Assembly: GCF_042677145.1 (NCBI RefSeq)
Contig: NZ_JBHTIT010000001.1
Location: forward strand, 806,001-870,000
DNA: 64,000 nt
From: Perlucidibaca wandonensis
Lineage (GTDB): Bacteria > Pseudomonadota > Gammaproteobacteria > Pseudomonadales > Moraxellaceae
Direction: 5' to 3'
Shown here in pieces: positions 35,475-44,162 of this stretch. Under the pieces are notes generated by a model. It searched no databases, was not told the DNA's origin, and saw only the letters and a list, made by a program, of their open reading frames with translations. The translations under genes and the position numbers were made by a program. How positions within the stretch are numbered: position 1 is the stretch's first letter; each line of letters opens with the position of its first letter.

Positions 35475-36641
35475 TTAGGCAGTAACCTGCGCGGTGAGCA
35501 TGCGTAAGCGTTTGCGTTGCATTTTCAGGCGATATTCAATTTCTTGAAAGCGATTGTGGAAATTAGCCTCTTCCCATTTCTGCAATAACTGACGTTTTTT
35601 CTCGCCATACCAAGCTTCTTTCAGCTGGCTCCAATCGGCCATAACTTGGCTGAAGTGCTCGGATTCTTGTGCCAATTTGGCACGCCAAGCTTCTAGCTGG
35701 GCATGACCAGCAGCAATCAAAGACAGCTTAGTTTCAGCACGCTTGAACTGCATGGTGAGCTTAGCTTTCTCGATGGCAAACTCAGGGCAACGCTTGAGAT
35801 TACGAGTAATACCAACCCACGATAGCGCCAAAATCATCCATTTGGTTGGATCAAACTGATACCAACGAATGCCGTTACGGTAGTCGTATTGGAAGATATG
35901 GTGATAGTTGTGATAGCCCTCACCGTAGGTGAATAGCGCTAAAAAGCCATTATCGCGCGCGGTGTTTTCATCAGTGTATGGCCGGCTGCCCCACATATGA
36001 GCGAGCGAGTTGATAAAGAAAGTGGTGTGGTGACTCCAAACTAAGCGGAAAAGACCACCAAGCAGCAATACGCCCCAGACATCACCGACTATTAGGCCGA
36101 TAGCTAAAGGCAAGCCAAAGTTCATTGCGAGCACAACGCCTAAGTAGTGTTTGTGCTGAAACATGACAATTGGATCGTTGAGCAGGTCCGGCGCATTGCG
36201 GAAATCCTCTTTGCCCGATTCGTATTTACGGAGCATCCAACCGATATGTGAGAACCAAAATCCACGCTTTGAGGAGTAGGGGTCGTGATCAACGTGGTCG
36301 ACGTGGCGGTGATGCGTACGGTGGCCTGAGGCCCATACTAAAATACTATTTTGGGTCGCCATGGCGCCAAAGAGCATATAGAAAATGCGTAATGACCAAT
36401 GCGCTTCATAGGCACGGTGAGCCCACAGACGGTGATAGCCGCCAGTGATCGACATGCCGTTTAAGGCACTGAGCACGACAAAACTCACCCAGGCAGCAGT
36501 TGAGTAGTCATTAAACCATGCATAAGTTGGAATCAACAACAGCGCTAAAATAGGCGTAGAAAGTAATACGCTTGCACCTAGCCAGTTAATCGGCGGTTTC
36601 TCTGCCGGGGCTTGTTGTGTTGACGCGATGTCATCGGACAT
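35475..36641 (-). CDS. Acyl-CoA/acyl-lipid delta-9 type fatty acid desaturase with coiled-coil tail
   Basis: Membrane di-iron desaturase (388 aa) that introduces a cis double bond into saturated acyl chains. All three histidine boxes are present: HRLWAH, HRTHHRHVD and HNYHH, with WASGHRTHH and GEGYHNYHHIF contexts. There are four main hydrophobic helices. After about residue 285 comes a roughly 100-residue charged helical tail rich in Glu, Lys, Gln and Arg, probably coiled coil. ATG 36641 is chosen (GAGG about 9 nt upstream); a GTG at 36680 would add 13 residues. It supplies cis-unsaturated chains, the substrate type of the Cfa-family enzyme at 26640-27854. Confidence 0.9.
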   Translation of the reverse strand: MSDDIASTQQAPAEKPPINWLGASVLLSTPILALLLIPTYAWFNDYSTAAWVSFVVLSALNGMSITGGYHRLWAHRAYEAHWSLRIFYMLFGAMATQNSILVWASGHRTHHRHVDHVDHDPYSSKRGFWFSHIGWMLRKYESGKEDFRNAPDLLNDPIVMFQHKHYLGVVLAMNFGLPLAIGLIVGDVWGVLLLGGLFRLVWSHHTTFFINSLAHMWGSRPYTDENTARDNGFLALFTYGEGYHNYHHIFQYDYRNGIRWYQFDPTKWMILALSWVGITRNLKRCPEFAIEKAKLTMQFKRAETKLSLIAAGHAQLEAWRAKLAQESEHFSQVMADWSQLKEAWYGEKKRQLLQKWEEANFHNRFQEIEYRLKMQRKRLRMLTAQVTA

Positions 36642-36752
36642 AGGGTCTTGCCTCAATAGTTTCAGTGTATGAGTGTTCACAGAGATTGTATTATAGTCAG
36701 ATATTGCACTGCTAACAATTCAAAATTATGACAGGGTATTTCGGGCTCAAAC

Positions 36753-38003
36753 TCATAGTTTAGGCACATTAAACGAAATACTCGCGAGCAGCTTTGCTAG
36801 AGCAGGTAAGTGCGGCCCAACAATCGGCTTGCCTGAGGTTAACAGAGATACGGAGATGTCGCGCTCGGGGTCGGCCCAACAGAAAATGTTGGAAAAACCA
36901 AGATGACCAAAGGCATGACCAGTCATTGGCCCATAAAGCCCGACTGGGTTGCCGCCGAGCATCATGCCGTGGCTGTAGCGTAACGGCGCTAACAAGGTGC
37001 CATCGAACTGTGGCTTGCCGGCTTCTAGGGTAGCGCGACGAATAGTTAGTGGATCAAATATGCGTTTGCCATCGAGCGTGCCGCCGCGAAGCATGAGCTC
37101 AAAGAAGCGACAGGCCTCATCGGCGTTAGCAAAAATATTACCGGCCGGGCAGATGATGTCCATAAAGCGTGGGTCATTAGTGACATTAACCACGGTGTCG
37201 AGATTGCCGCCTAGTGCGTGCTGCAAAAACCAATCGATGGCTAATACGGGCTTAAAGCCAGTAGCGTAGCCAATTGCCTCGGTTCCACGATGCTCAGGCG
37301 CTAGACCATAATTTAAGTGACGCATGCCCAGTGGCTCTTGGATTGTTTCGCGTAAATATTCTCGGGCGTCTTTGCCAGTAACAGCTCGAATCAACTCACC
37401 CAAAATATAGCCACCAGTGACGGCGTGATAGGCGGCGCGATGACCGCTACGAGCATTGAGTTTGGAGTTAAATAAAATATCGACAACTTGCGGTGTGTCG
37501 AACAGGATTTCGGTGTCGAAATCGCCTTGTATGGTTGGAATGCCAGCTCGGTGCGCCAAAATATGAGCGACTGTTACGTATTGCTTACCATTGACACCGA
37601 AAGCAGGCAGGTAATGCGCCACCGGTGCTAGCAAGTCGATCAGATGATCCTCGGCGAGCTTATGAATAAGCATGGCGGTAACCACTTTCGAGGCCGAAAA
37701 CAAGCACATGGGCGTGTCCGGCTGCGCCAATACTTTTGGTGTATCACGGCTATCGTCTGGGCCATTACCCCGTGCGTGGCCTAAGGCGCGGTTAAACACG
37801 ACCTGGCCCTGGCGCCGCATGCAAATGGTCACGGCAGGCGAGATGCCGGTGCGATAAAAACCTTCGACCGCGCGCCAAATCGTGTCTTTTTGCTTAGCGC
37901 TCATGCCTATGGCAGCAAGGTCAGCCTCGCTGCTAGGGTCGTACTGAGTGACTGAACTTAAATCTTTCGGAATAAAACAGGTGTTAGTCGATAGTAATTT
38001 CAC
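36753..38003 (-). CDS. Beta-lactamase-fold serine hydrolase/esterase
   Basis: Class C beta-lactamase-related protein (PF00144), 416 aa. The nucleophile motif SxxK is SASK (CLFSASKVVTAML). The second-motif region is YHAVTGGYILGELI, and HLGFSN stands in place of the usual KTG, as in EstB-type esterases. There is no clear signal peptide, so it is probably cytoplasmic and not a periplasmic beta-lactamase. Hydrolysis of carboxylic or lipid esters is the likely activity; the substrate is unknown. It overlaps the DUF4282 gene by ATGA. Confidence 0.85.
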   Translation of the reverse strand: MKLLSTNTCFIPKDLSSVTQYDPSSEADLAAIGMSAKQKDTIWRAVEGFYRTGISPAVTICMRRQGQVVFNRALGHARGNGPDDSRDTPKVLAQPDTPMCLFSASKVVTAMLIHKLAEDHLIDLLAPVAHYLPAFGVNGKQYVTVAHILAHRAGIPTIQGDFDTEILFDTPQVVDILFNSKLNARSGHRAAYHAVTGGYILGELIRAVTGKDAREYLRETIQEPLGMRHLNYGLAPEHRGTEAIGYATGFKPVLAIDWFLQHALGGNLDTVVNVTNDPRFMDIICPAGNIFANADEACRFFELMLRGGTLDGKRIFDPLTIRRATLEAGKPQFDGTLLAPLRYSHGMMLGGNPVGLYGPMTGHAFGHLGFSNIFCWADPERDISVSLLTSGKPIVGPHLPALAKLLASISFNVPKL

Positions 38004-38479
38004 TGGGGTTTCTCTGGATGAATAGCGGGCGTAGCACGCGGAGATTTTTGTTGTTGTGATGCAGCCTGGACTGAGCCCATGATTCGGCTCATCCAGCTTG
38101 GGCCACTAATGAATTGGTCAAGCTTATCGACCGTTGGGCGAATGCCCGCTAGCTTATTTACATCTTCAGACATGCGAAAAACAGCGAGTAAAAACTCAGT
38201 AATAGCTCGGCAAGCAGATGCCCAAATCAAAACAGCGACAGGAGCCGCAACAAGAAAAGTTATGCCACGCAAAAGGCTTTGCGCAAAGGCGTCCCACACA
38301 AACTGGCCAATGACGCCAGCACCACCTATTACGAGTAGGACGTATAAAATTGGTAGCATTTGCACCGTTAAATAGCGCGAAAACCGCAGGTCACAAAGCA
38401 GTACCAAGTAATCGCGAAATAGTGCGCGCTTACTTGGTTTTTCGACAATATGTGCATGTTTTTTATGATGTTTTGACAT
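38000..38479 (-). CDS. DUF4282 family membrane protein
   Basis: A 159-aa protein with a His/Lys-rich N-terminus and two membrane helices (YLTVQMLPILYVLLVIGGAG and ITFLVAAPVAVLIWASACRA). The family block LLAVFRMSEDVNKL follows, then a polar tail. DUF4282 proteins are small inner-membrane proteins of unknown role. Translational coupling (4-nt overlap) to the hydrolase suggests the two work together, but nothing in the sequence shows how. Confidence 0.75.
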   Translation of the reverse strand: MSKHHKKHAHIVEKPSKRALFRDYLVLLCDLRFSRYLTVQMLPILYVLLVIGGAGVIGQFVWDAFAQSLLRGITFLVAAPVAVLIWASACRAITEFLLAVFRMSEDVNKLAGIRPTVDKLDQFISGPSWMSRIMGSVQAASQQQKSPRATPAIHPEKPQ

Positions 38480-38508
38480 TGAGTTTGTGCTCAGTAGGTG
38501 GGCGCGAT

Positions 38509-39561
38509 TTACCAGCGCACAAATTGGTCTTCAACAAATCCACTTAAACGCTTAATTAAGTAGCGCTGACCTTGGTGGATAAGATAGCCATCAAAGTGGC
38601 CAAAGACTTGGCGAAAGCGTGCCGCCAAAGGGCCAAGTCGCGTATTGTCCTCGTAGATGCCAAGTGGTGTGAAACGCAAGCTTACGCTGTCATCGTGAGT
38701 GTGAATTTTCCATTCAGATAATGGCGCTTGGCGGTCAAAATCAAACACTGCAGCAGCAGTATTAATGCATTCGCCATTAAGCCAAAAGCAGTTTTCGCTA
38801 TAGCTAGTTTCATTGACACCACAGGAGATATTCAAGCCTATCGCCGCTGATTCAGCGCCACCTTCAAGCTCAGCATGGCCTGAAAAGCAAGCCCAGTTCC
38901 ACCACGTTTCAGGTCGCATGAAGCCACAGGAAAAGTCGTGATGGCCCATGCACTTAATGGTTTCTAAGTCGATTTTTTTGCCGCGCCAGAGCAAGCTGCC
39001 AGTCAACGCTACGCCAGCGGTTTTATTGGCGTATGTCCAGCCGTTATAACCACTGCGCGTGCACAGCGACATGGGCTCGAAGTCTGTCTCATGGCTTAAT
39101 GCCTCAAGTACAAACTCCTCACCAATGCTTACTTTTAGCTGCTTTTGTCGGGGTTGATCGAAATAGCGCTGCTCGACCTGTAAGCGACCCATTTGGCAAT
39201 GGCTACTACCTTCGCGGGGGTTATCACTGAGGTTCATACCCATGCTGCCGGGCCGCATACTGCTATGCTCAAAGCGTTCGCCCGTGCGCATATCAACGGC
39301 ATAAATAAAGGCGCTGCAGGAATGGCCTAAGCTGACCAAGGCACAACCGAATACCAGCTCTTCGCTCATACCGCCAAAAAACTGAAATTGCTTATAGCCT
39401 AAGCGGCGTGCAAAGGCGCTTCGACTGTGCCCAAAAGCATCTAAGCTTGTGTCTAACTGGCCCTGCACATGACGAAGGCTGTCTTTGAACTGGCCAAATA
39501 GCGGCGAGCCTGCGTGAAGCAGGGCAGATTCGCTACGTTTTACACCATTGATCATCGTCAC
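38509..39561 (-). CDS. DUF2804 family protein
   Basis: A 350-aa protein of the DUF2804 family. It is rich in aromatic and His residues with no signal peptide or membrane segment, and probably folds as a beta-sandwich. Recognisable stretches are GHHDFSCGFMRPETWWNWA and FWLNGECI. Function is unknown; the genes around it deal with lipids or esters. The frame opens at GTG 39561, with ATG 39555 as an equal alternative and no clear SD for either. It directly follows the PA4642-like gene (2-nt gap). Confidence 0.75.
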   Translation of the reverse strand: MTMINGVKRSESALLHAGSPLFGQFKDSLRHVQGQLDTSLDAFGHSRSAFARRLGYKQFQFFGGMSEELVFGCALVSLGHSCSAFIYAVDMRTGERFEHSSMRPGSMGMNLSDNPREGSSHCQMGRLQVEQRYFDQPRQKQLKVSIGEEFVLEALSHETDFEPMSLCTRSGYNGWTYANKTAGVALTGSLLWRGKKIDLETIKCMGHHDFSCGFMRPETWWNWACFSGHAELEGGAESAAIGLNISCGVNETSYSENCFWLNGECINTAAAVFDFDRQAPLSEWKIHTHDDSVSLRFTPLGIYEDNTRLGPLAARFRQVFGHFDGYLIHQGQRYLIKRLSGFVEDQFVRW

Positions 39562-39563
39562 GT

Positions 39564-39842
39564 TTAAGCGCTGAGCAGGTCGGCAAAAGCCTGTGATTGT
39601 GCATGCGTTTTAACGATGTCGAGCAATGATAAACCCAAACCATTAAGCGCATGAATATCGCGGCCTGCCGCTTTAAAGTGCTCTAGAAAAATACTGAAGT
39701 CAGAATCACGCATATGCTTATAGGCGTTGTAGAGCGTGTGAAAGTCAGCGCTTTCACCAGCGGGCGGCTGAAAAGCGAGAAAACTTTCAATGCGCTTGTC
39801 CGACCAGGTTTCGTTGAAGTTAGCGGGTTGTGAAACGGCCAT
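39564..39842 (-). CDS. PA4642-like small conserved protein
   Basis: A 92-aa soluble protein resembling Pseudomonas aeruginosa PA4642, a family of unknown function found in Pseudomonadales. The shared pattern is a helix with RIESFLAFQPPAG, a YNAYKHMRDSDFSIFLEHF block and a closing LLDIVKTHAQS helix. It has an ankyrin-like look (AAGRDIHALNGLG). A good SD (GGAG, 6-nt spacing) precedes ATG 39842. Same strand as the DUF2804 gene that follows. Confidence 0.7.
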   Translation of the reverse strand: MAVSQPANFNETWSDKRIESFLAFQPPAGESADFHTLYNAYKHMRDSDFSIFLEHFKAAGRDIHALNGLGLSLLDIVKTHAQSQAFADLLSA

Positions 39843-39877
39843 ATACGGCTCCGATATAAGTCTTTATTTGCGCTAGT

Positions 39878-40780
39878 CTAATCGTTGACACGCTGTAATG
39901 TCAGAAGTAAGTCATCTTTTTCTACCCACATCTGCTGAGTCCACTGCGCAAACTCTTCGCGGAAGGAGGGGTCGCTTTCAAAACTACCCTGGCAAAAGTG
40001 CGCTGGAATCTCACGTAAAGCGACATCGACCACGATGCGACGCACTCGGCCACAGCAGAAGTCCCAGAAGCTAGGCACTGCATTTGGATAGGCAATGGTT
40101 AAGTCCAACACGGTATCCATTTTTTCGCCTAAGGCATTGAGCACGAAGGCCGCGCCTGCACTTTTTGGCGGTAATAAATGCCGGAAAGGCGTTTGGCTTG
40201 CGGCCATTTTCTCAGGCGTTGCCCGTGTGCCCTCAAGATAGCTCATAACACTGACCGGATAGTCTTTGTATTTCTCGCAAGCGCGACGCGTGGTGTCTAA
40301 ATCTTTGCCACGCAAATGCGGCTTTTTCGCAATCAATTCACGGCTATAGCGCTTCATAAATGGGTAATCGAGCGTATATACCGCCAGACCAATCACCGGC
40401 ACATACAGCAAGTCTTGTTTGATGAAAATCTTCAGCGGCGGAATACGGCGATTCAAGACATGGAAGGCCGTCAAAATATCCATCCAGCATTGATGGTTAG
40501 AGACGACAAAATACCAACGGTCACGGCGAAGCTCGGACAGGCCACGAATATCCCATGTTAAGTCGGGCAGAAGCTTGAAAATAGTCGAGTTAGTGCCAGT
40601 CCATGTCTCTTGAATGGCGGCAATAGCACGGCGCACACGCGGGCTTAGGGCCGGAAAGACAAGTGACAATAGTTTTAGCGGGCTCATCAGCAAAATAATA
40701 GTAGAAGCAAGGAGTGTTGAGACCACCAGTAAAAACGCAACGATAAAGCCCAGCAGCGGGGCGGGTAAAAAAGACAGCAT
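39878..40780 (-). CDS. PlsC-like 1-acyl-glycerol-3-phosphate acyltransferase (YihG type)
   Basis: Membrane acyltransferase (300 aa) that esterifies lysophosphatidic acid or a related lysolipid. The HX4D catalytic motif is NHQCWMD and the phosphate-binding motif is EGTR (LEGTRATPEK). An N-terminal double helix (LPAPLLGFIVAFLLVV, ILLMSPLKLLSLVFP) anchors it. Size and the FIKQDLLYVPVIGLAVYTLDYPF region place it with YihG, an accessory PlsC. No operon partner is evident; the next gene is 35 nt downstream. Confidence 0.88.
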   Translation of the reverse strand: MLSFLPAPLLGFIVAFLLVVSTLLASTIILLMSPLKLLSLVFPALSPRVRRAIAAIQETWTGTNSTIFKLLPDLTWDIRGLSELRRDRWYFVVSNHQCWMDILTAFHVLNRRIPPLKIFIKQDLLYVPVIGLAVYTLDYPFMKRYSRELIAKKPHLRGKDLDTTRRACEKYKDYPVSVMSYLEGTRATPEKMAASQTPFRHLLPPKSAGAAFVLNALGEKMDTVLDLTIAYPNAVPSFWDFCCGRVRRIVVDVALREIPAHFCQGSFESDPSFREEFAQWTQQMWVEKDDLLLTLQRVND

Positions 40781-40883
40781 AGGTTCTTGCTCGAAAAGTT
40801 ATGGCCAAAGTATGTCGCCCACACAGACCAAGGCGCAATGACTTCAACTAGCTGAATTCGTCAGCAGATGAGCGTTCTGGTCA

Positions 40884-40912
40884 TTGGCAGCTGCTGTTTG
40901 TCGTAATAGCAT
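40884..40912 (+). promoter_or_regulatory. Candidate promoter for the CoA-transferase gene
   Basis: TTGGCA (40884-40889, five of six), 17-nt spacer, TAGCAT (40907-40912, four of six), ending 45 nt before ATG 40958. Confidence 0.38.
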
Positions 40913-40957
40913 GCTGACCGCTTAGTCATTTTCGTCGTTACTCACAGAGGTATAGTT

Positions 40958-42145
40958 ATGTCCGGTCCACTTACTGGCCTGAAAGTGCTTGATTTCTCAG
41001 CGCTGCTACCAGGCCCATTCGCCACCTTAATGCTCGCCGACATGGGCGCTGATGTGCTGCGCGTTGAGTCGCCATCACGCCCAGACATGGTGCGCATGCT
41101 GCCCCCCATGGCCAGCGATGGTAATTCCGCCGCTCATGGTTATTTGAACCGTTCGAAGCGCTCGATTGGCATCGATATGAAGTCGCCTGCAGGCCTTGAG
41201 GTCGTTAAGCGTTTGGTCGCCGAGTACGACATCGTGGTTGAACAATTCCGCCCTGGCGTTATGGATAGATTAGGCGTTGGCTACGAAGCACTTAAAGCCA
41301 TTAATCCAAAAATTATTTATGTCTCGATCACCGGCTACGGCCAAACCGGCCCGTACAAAAATCGCGCCGGCCATGACATGAACTATTTAGCCATTGCTGG
41401 TGTGCTTGGTTATAACGGCCGCAAAGCCTCGGGCCCTGCACCAATGGCTGTGCAAGTAGCAGATATTGCTGGTGGCTCATGCCATGCAGTTATTGGCTTA
41501 TTGGCCGCAGTAATTCATCGTCAAGCCACCGGTATTGGCCAACACGTCGATATTTCCATGACCGATGCCGCTTTCAGCTTGCACGCGCTCACCGCTCCAG
41601 GCGCGCTCAACGGTGGTGATCAGCCCGGCTTGGAAAATACTCAGCTCAACGGCGGTAGCTTTTATGACTGCTATGAAACCGCAGATGGCCGTTACTTCTC
41701 TGTCGGTGGTTTAGAGCCACAATTCTTCATGCAATTTTGCGCAGCGCTCGGTCGCCCAGAGTTGGCACCATTGGGCTTAAATATGTTGCAACCAGAAGTG
41801 GTCAAGCAGCTAAAAATCGATATTCAGATCGAAATGAAGAAAAAGACTTACGACGAATGGTCAGCGATTTTTGCTGCGCTAGATTCGTGCACAGAGCCAG
41901 TATTGAGCTTTGCTGAGTCCACTGAGCATCCGCACATTCAGGCTCGCGAGCTTTTAGTTGACGTACCAATGAGCAATGGCCAGACCCAGCGTCAGCTAGC
42001 ATCGCCAATTAAGTTCTCGGAAACCAAGGCGCATTACGCCTATACCGGCACCGCATTAGGCGAGCACACAGATGCTGTAATGAAAACAGCTGGTTTTAGT
42101 GCAGATGAGATCGCGCAAGCCAAACGTTCAGGCGCAATCGCTTAA
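40958..42145 (+). CDS. CaiB/BaiF family CoA-transferase or alpha-methylacyl-CoA racemase
   Basis: Class III CoA-transferase fold, 395 aa, cytoplasmic. The N-terminal CoA-binding region has LLPGPFATLMLADMGADVLRVE and NRSKRSIGIDMKSPAG. FRPGVMDRLGVGYEAL and SITGYGQTGP are family hallmarks. GHDMNYLAIAGVLG carries the His that is the catalytic base in alpha-methylacyl-CoA racemase, and the BaiF-type aspartate nucleophile region is VADIAGGSCHA. Racemase is favoured over transferase by these features, but either is possible. SD AGAGG precedes ATG 40958. No operon partner. Confidence 0.85.
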   Translation: MSGPLTGLKVLDFSALLPGPFATLMLADMGADVLRVESPSRPDMVRMLPPMASDGNSAAHGYLNRSKRSIGIDMKSPAGLEVVKRLVAEYDIVVEQFRPGVMDRLGVGYEALKAINPKIIYVSITGYGQTGPYKNRAGHDMNYLAIAGVLGYNGRKASGPAPMAVQVADIAGGSCHAVIGLLAAVIHRQATGIGQHVDISMTDAAFSLHALTAPGALNGGDQPGLENTQLNGGSFYDCYETADGRYFSVGGLEPQFFMQFCAALGRPELAPLGLNMLQPEVVKQLKIDIQIEMKKKTYDEWSAIFAALDSCTEPVLSFAESTEHPHIQARELLVDVPMSNGQTQRQLASPIKFSETKAHYAYTGTALGEHTDAVMKTAGFSADEIAQAKRSGAIA

Positions 42146-42243
42146 GACGAACAAGTTGATGCCAAGGATGGCGTCGGCTGATTTCAACGAGTTGTAATAG
42201 AGAGCAGGGATGCTTGCTGGAAGCGGGTGTTACGATACAAAGA

Positions 42244-42330
42244 TGGTGCCCCGAGCCGGAATCGAACCGGCACGACCTTGCGGTCGAGAGATTTTAAGTC
42301 TCTTGTGTCTACCGATTTCACCATCGGGGC
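42244..42330 (-). tRNA. tRNA-Leu (TAA)
   Basis: An 87-nt class II tRNA with long variable arm and encoded CCA. Acceptor stem GCCCCGA/TCGGGGC, anticodon stem AGAGA/TCTCT, loop CTTAAAA, anticodon TAA (plus-strand 42294-42296). The T-arm is GCCGGTTCGATTCCGGC. It follows tRNACys by 21 nt on the same transcript. Confidence 0.95.
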
Positions 42331-42351
42331 GGTCGAGAATAGCGAGGATAT

Positions 42352-42425
42352 TGGAGGCTGAGGTCGGAATCGAACCGGCGTACACGGAGTTGCAGTCCGC
42401 TGCATGACCACTCTGCCACCCAGCC
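42352..42425 (-). tRNA. tRNA-Cys (GCA)
   Basis: A 74-nt cloverleaf with encoded CCA. The acceptor GGCTGGG pairs with CTCAGCC (one G-U). The anticodon arm GGACTGCAACTCC gives anticodon GCA (plus-strand 42391-42393). The T-arm is GCCGGTTCGATTCCGAC. It is the first gene of a tRNACys-tRNALeu pair; the tRNAGly often linked to them is not present. Confidence 0.94.
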
Positions 42426-42454
42426 TAATACCAAGCGCCCTCTCGGGAGGCGGC

Positions 42455-42483
42455 ATAATAGCGATGGCTCTTAGGAGCGTCAA
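42455..42483 (-). promoter_or_regulatory. Sigma-70 promoter for tRNACys-tRNALeu
   Basis: On the minus strand: TTGACG (42483-42478), 17-nt spacer, TATTAT (42460-42455). Both boxes match five of six consensus bases. tRNACys starts 29 nt after the -10. Confidence 0.65.
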
Positions 42484-42635
42484 CTACAACGCACTCTATC
42501 TTGCGCCGTTCGTGCGATTTACGAGCAAAAGCACGCAGCAACCACGATTTTAATAAAACACCAACACAGTCTGACTGTTGAGCAACGTTTCCTTGCAGTA
42601 GACTGCAGTCCAATGTTCCAACAGGTGTTCATCGC
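42484..42635. other. Intergenic segment upstream of gspE
   Basis: 152 bp between the tRNA promoter and gspE. It has an AT-rich stretch around 42545-42560 and a perfect 10-bp palindrome GACTGCAGTC (42601-42610) 26 nt before the gspE start. No promoter could be fixed with confidence. Confidence 0.4.
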
Positions 42636-44159
42636 ATGATGACTGCTTTAGCTCAACCAGAAACATCCACTGCCTGGCCCCAAGCAGCTGCCATGACGCG
42701 CCTACCGTATAGCTTTGCTAAACGTAATGGCCTCGTGCTGCATATTGAGTCGGAGGAAAGCTGGTGCTTACTGGCTCGCCCAGACTGGAAGTTAAGTTCT
42801 CTGGCAGAAGCACGACGCCTATTGGGCCGGCCTGTGTATTGCCGCCCGGTCTCAGAAAATCAATTCAATGAGGCCTTATCGCGCAGCTATCAAGGCGATG
42901 CCGGCGACTCAATGCAAGCCGCCGAGGGCATCAGCGACCACATCGACCTAGAAAGCTTGGCCGACTTAGTGCCAGAGACTGAAGATTTGATGGAGCAGGA
43001 GGATGACGCGCCGATCATCCGCCTGATTAACGCAATTTTGCAGGAAGCCGTGCGCGAAAACGCCTCGGATATTCACATTGAAACCTTTGAACGCCGCCTG
43101 ACTGTGCGTTTGCGCATCGATGGCGTGCTACGTGAAGTCTTGCAGCCACGCCGCGAGCTAGCACCGCTATTGGTTTCGCGTATTAAAGTTATGGCTCGTT
43201 TAGACATCGCTGAAAAGCGCGTGCCTCAAGATGGCCGCATTTCTGTGCGCTTAGCTGGCCGTGAGGTCGATGTTCGTGTCTCGACTATGCCTTCAAGCGC
43301 CGGCGAGCGCGTTGTGCTGCGTTTGCTCGACAAGCAGGCAGGGCGCTTAAATCTCTCCAGTCTGGGCTTAGCTGATAGAGATCATATTGCTCTACAAGCA
43401 TTGATCGCAAAGCCACACGGCATTTTGCTAGTTACCGGCCCAACCGGCTCCGGTAAAACCACCTCGCTATACGCCTCGCTGACTGAGCTTAACGATCACA
43501 GCCGCAATATTCTCACGGTCGAAGACCCCATCGAATATCAGCTCGATGGCATTGGCCAAACTCAGGTCAACACTAAGGTTGAAATGACCTTCGCTCGTGG
43601 CCTACGTGCGATTTTGCGCCAAGACCCTGATGTCGTCATGGTCGGTGAGATTCGTGACCGTGAAACTGCTGAGATTGCTGTGCAAGCCTCGCTGACAGGT
43701 CACTTGGTGTTATCGACGCTCCACACCAACTCAGCTGTCGGCGCTGTCACGCGCTTGGTCGACATGGGTGTTGAGCCATTTCTGCTGTCGTCATCATTGA
43801 TTGGTGTTGTAGCCCAGCGTTTGGTTCGTGTCCTATGCCTAGCTTGCCGCGAAGAGCATATTGCCGATAAAGCTGAGTGCGCATTGCTTGGCGTTGAAGC
43901 AGCGAACCCACCAACAATTTATCGCTCAGCTGGTTGCGCACAATGTAACCAACGCGGCTATAAAGGTCGTACTGGGATATACGAAGTTGTGTCCATCAAT
44001 GATACGCTTCGTCGGTTGATTCACGAGCGCGGCCTCGAGCAAGAACTAGAAACAGAGGCTCGCGTTCACGGCCCGAGCATTCGCCAAGATGGCATGGTAA
44101 AAGTGCTAGCTGGCATCACATCATTGGATGAGGTGCTGCGCGTAACTAGAGAAGATTAA
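42636..44159 (+). CDS. gspE: Type II secretion ATPase GspE
   Basis: Cytoplasmic motor of the type II secretion system, 507 aa. The N1 domain binds GspL. The core has Walker A GPTGSGKTT, the Asp box NILTVEDPIEYQ, Walker B ILRQDPDVVMVGEIRD and the His box LSTLHTNSAVGAVTRL. A zinc tetracysteine loop (CLACREEH ... CAQCNQRG) marks it as a secretion rather than pilus ATPase. Start ATG 42636, with ATG 42639 next. First gene of the nine-gene gspE-M run. Confidence 0.95.
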   Translation: MMTALAQPETSTAWPQAAAMTRLPYSFAKRNGLVLHIESEESWCLLARPDWKLSSLAEARRLLGRPVYCRPVSENQFNEALSRSYQGDAGDSMQAAEGISDHIDLESLADLVPETEDLMEQEDDAPIIRLINAILQEAVRENASDIHIETFERRLTVRLRIDGVLREVLQPRRELAPLLVSRIKVMARLDIAEKRVPQDGRISVRLAGREVDVRVSTMPSSAGERVVLRLLDKQAGRLNLSSLGLADRDHIALQALIAKPHGILLVTGPTGSGKTTSLYASLTELNDHSRNILTVEDPIEYQLDGIGQTQVNTKVEMTFARGLRAILRQDPDVVMVGEIRDRETAEIAVQASLTGHLVLSTLHTNSAVGAVTRLVDMGVEPFLLSSSLIGVVAQRLVRVLCLACREEHIADKAECALLGVEAANPPTIYRSAGCAQCNQRGYKGRTGIYEVVSINDTLRRLIHERGLEQELETEARVHGPSIRQDGMVKVLAGITSLDEVLRVTRED

Positions 44160-44162
44160 TCT

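Noticed and set aside
36753..38003. Periplasmic AmpC-type beta-lactamase
   Set aside because: No signal peptide, and HLGFSN replaces KTG; the esterase-like class is a better fit.
42146..42243. Intrinsic terminator after the CoA-transferase gene or tRNALeu
   Set aside because: Only a 6-bp stem with a wobble pair and no T-run on either strand.
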